From: CAYGHG01 sp964349515
Lineage (GTDB): Bacteria; Oederibacteriota; PGYV01; CAYGHG01
Assembly (NCBI GenBank): GCA_964349515.1
Contig: CAYGHG010000084.1
Span: forward strand, 1 to 11,386
Direction: 5' to 3'
DNA: 11,386 nt
The position numbers and the translations under genes were made by a program. Positions 11,346-11,386 of the stretch are shown one piece after another. Numbering within the stretch: position 1 is the stretch's first letter; every line of letters begins with the position of its first letter. The notes beneath the pieces are model-generated. The model was not told the origin of the DNA and searched no databases. It saw nothing but the letters and a program-made list of their open reading frames with translations.

Positions 11346-11386
11346 TTATTTTTCCGCCTGCGCCTTGTATTGTGCGCGCCGGTGGC
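11346..11386 (-). CDS. Possible 3' end of a minus-strand gene
   Basis: Read on the minus strand from the window edge, one frame gives HRRAQYKAQAEK followed by TAA (forward TTA at 11346-11348). The composition rises in GC here compared with the repeat region, and the charged, helical ending looks like a natural C-terminus. Other minus-strand frames are also open across the edge, so the call rests on 12 codons and could be chance. If real, the gene converges on comEC, with the repeats lying between them. Confidence 0.27.
   Translation of the reverse strand, partial: HRRAQYKAQAEK

Overview
The window is a compact bacterial chromosome segment in which every confident gene lies on the + strand. 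It carries phosphate uptake, peptidoglycan precursor, PRPP, ribosome maintenance and DNA uptake genes. GC content is moderate by eye, and codons are rich in A/G. The lipoprotein signal peptide and GlmU suggest a cell with a peptidoglycan wall. The protein sequences look like those of a deep-branching, probably uncultured Gram-negative-type lineage, but the phylum cannot be fixed from the sequence alone. No mobile element, rRNA, tRNA or CRISPR array was seen.

Region 1 (1-3390) is a pst operon without its binding-protein gene: pstC, pstA, pstB and phoU, closely spaced. pstS, if present, would lie left of the window. Together these genes form the inner-membrane phosphate ABC transporter and its PhoU regulator.

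Region 2 (3391-5160) holds small accessory genes. After phoU comes a 70-bp array of ten 7-bp units, then a perfect-consensus sigma70-type promoter driving a 53-aa four-cysteine protein. An FmdB-type zinc ribbon protein and a 347-aa lipoprotein of unknown function follow. A strong intrinsic terminator closes the region.

Region 3 (5161-11082) is a probable six-gene operon: glmU, prs, rplY (L25/CTC), pth, comEA and comEC. It is preceded by a 13-bp perfect inverted repeat with an inner palindrome and an extended -10 promoter. Two junctions, glmU/prs and comEA/comEC, are 4-bp ATGA overlaps. GlmU starts with GTG, Pth with TTG, and the membrane anchor of ComEA appears only if translation begins at a CTG. 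GlmU has a shortened beta-helix. ComEC keeps its channel domain, but its C-terminal metallo-beta-lactamase-like domain has lost the metal-binding motif.

Region 4 (11083-11386) is repeat-rich: a 38-bp tandem repeat with C5T3/A3G5 palindromes, another AAGCYAT heptamer cluster, and a CAACTTG heptamer run. The last 41 bases may be the 3' end of a minus-strand gene. The main unexplained feature of the window is the 7-bp-periodic intergenic DNA, with an 18-bp motif (TTAAGCYATRAGCYATAA) shared by three sites.
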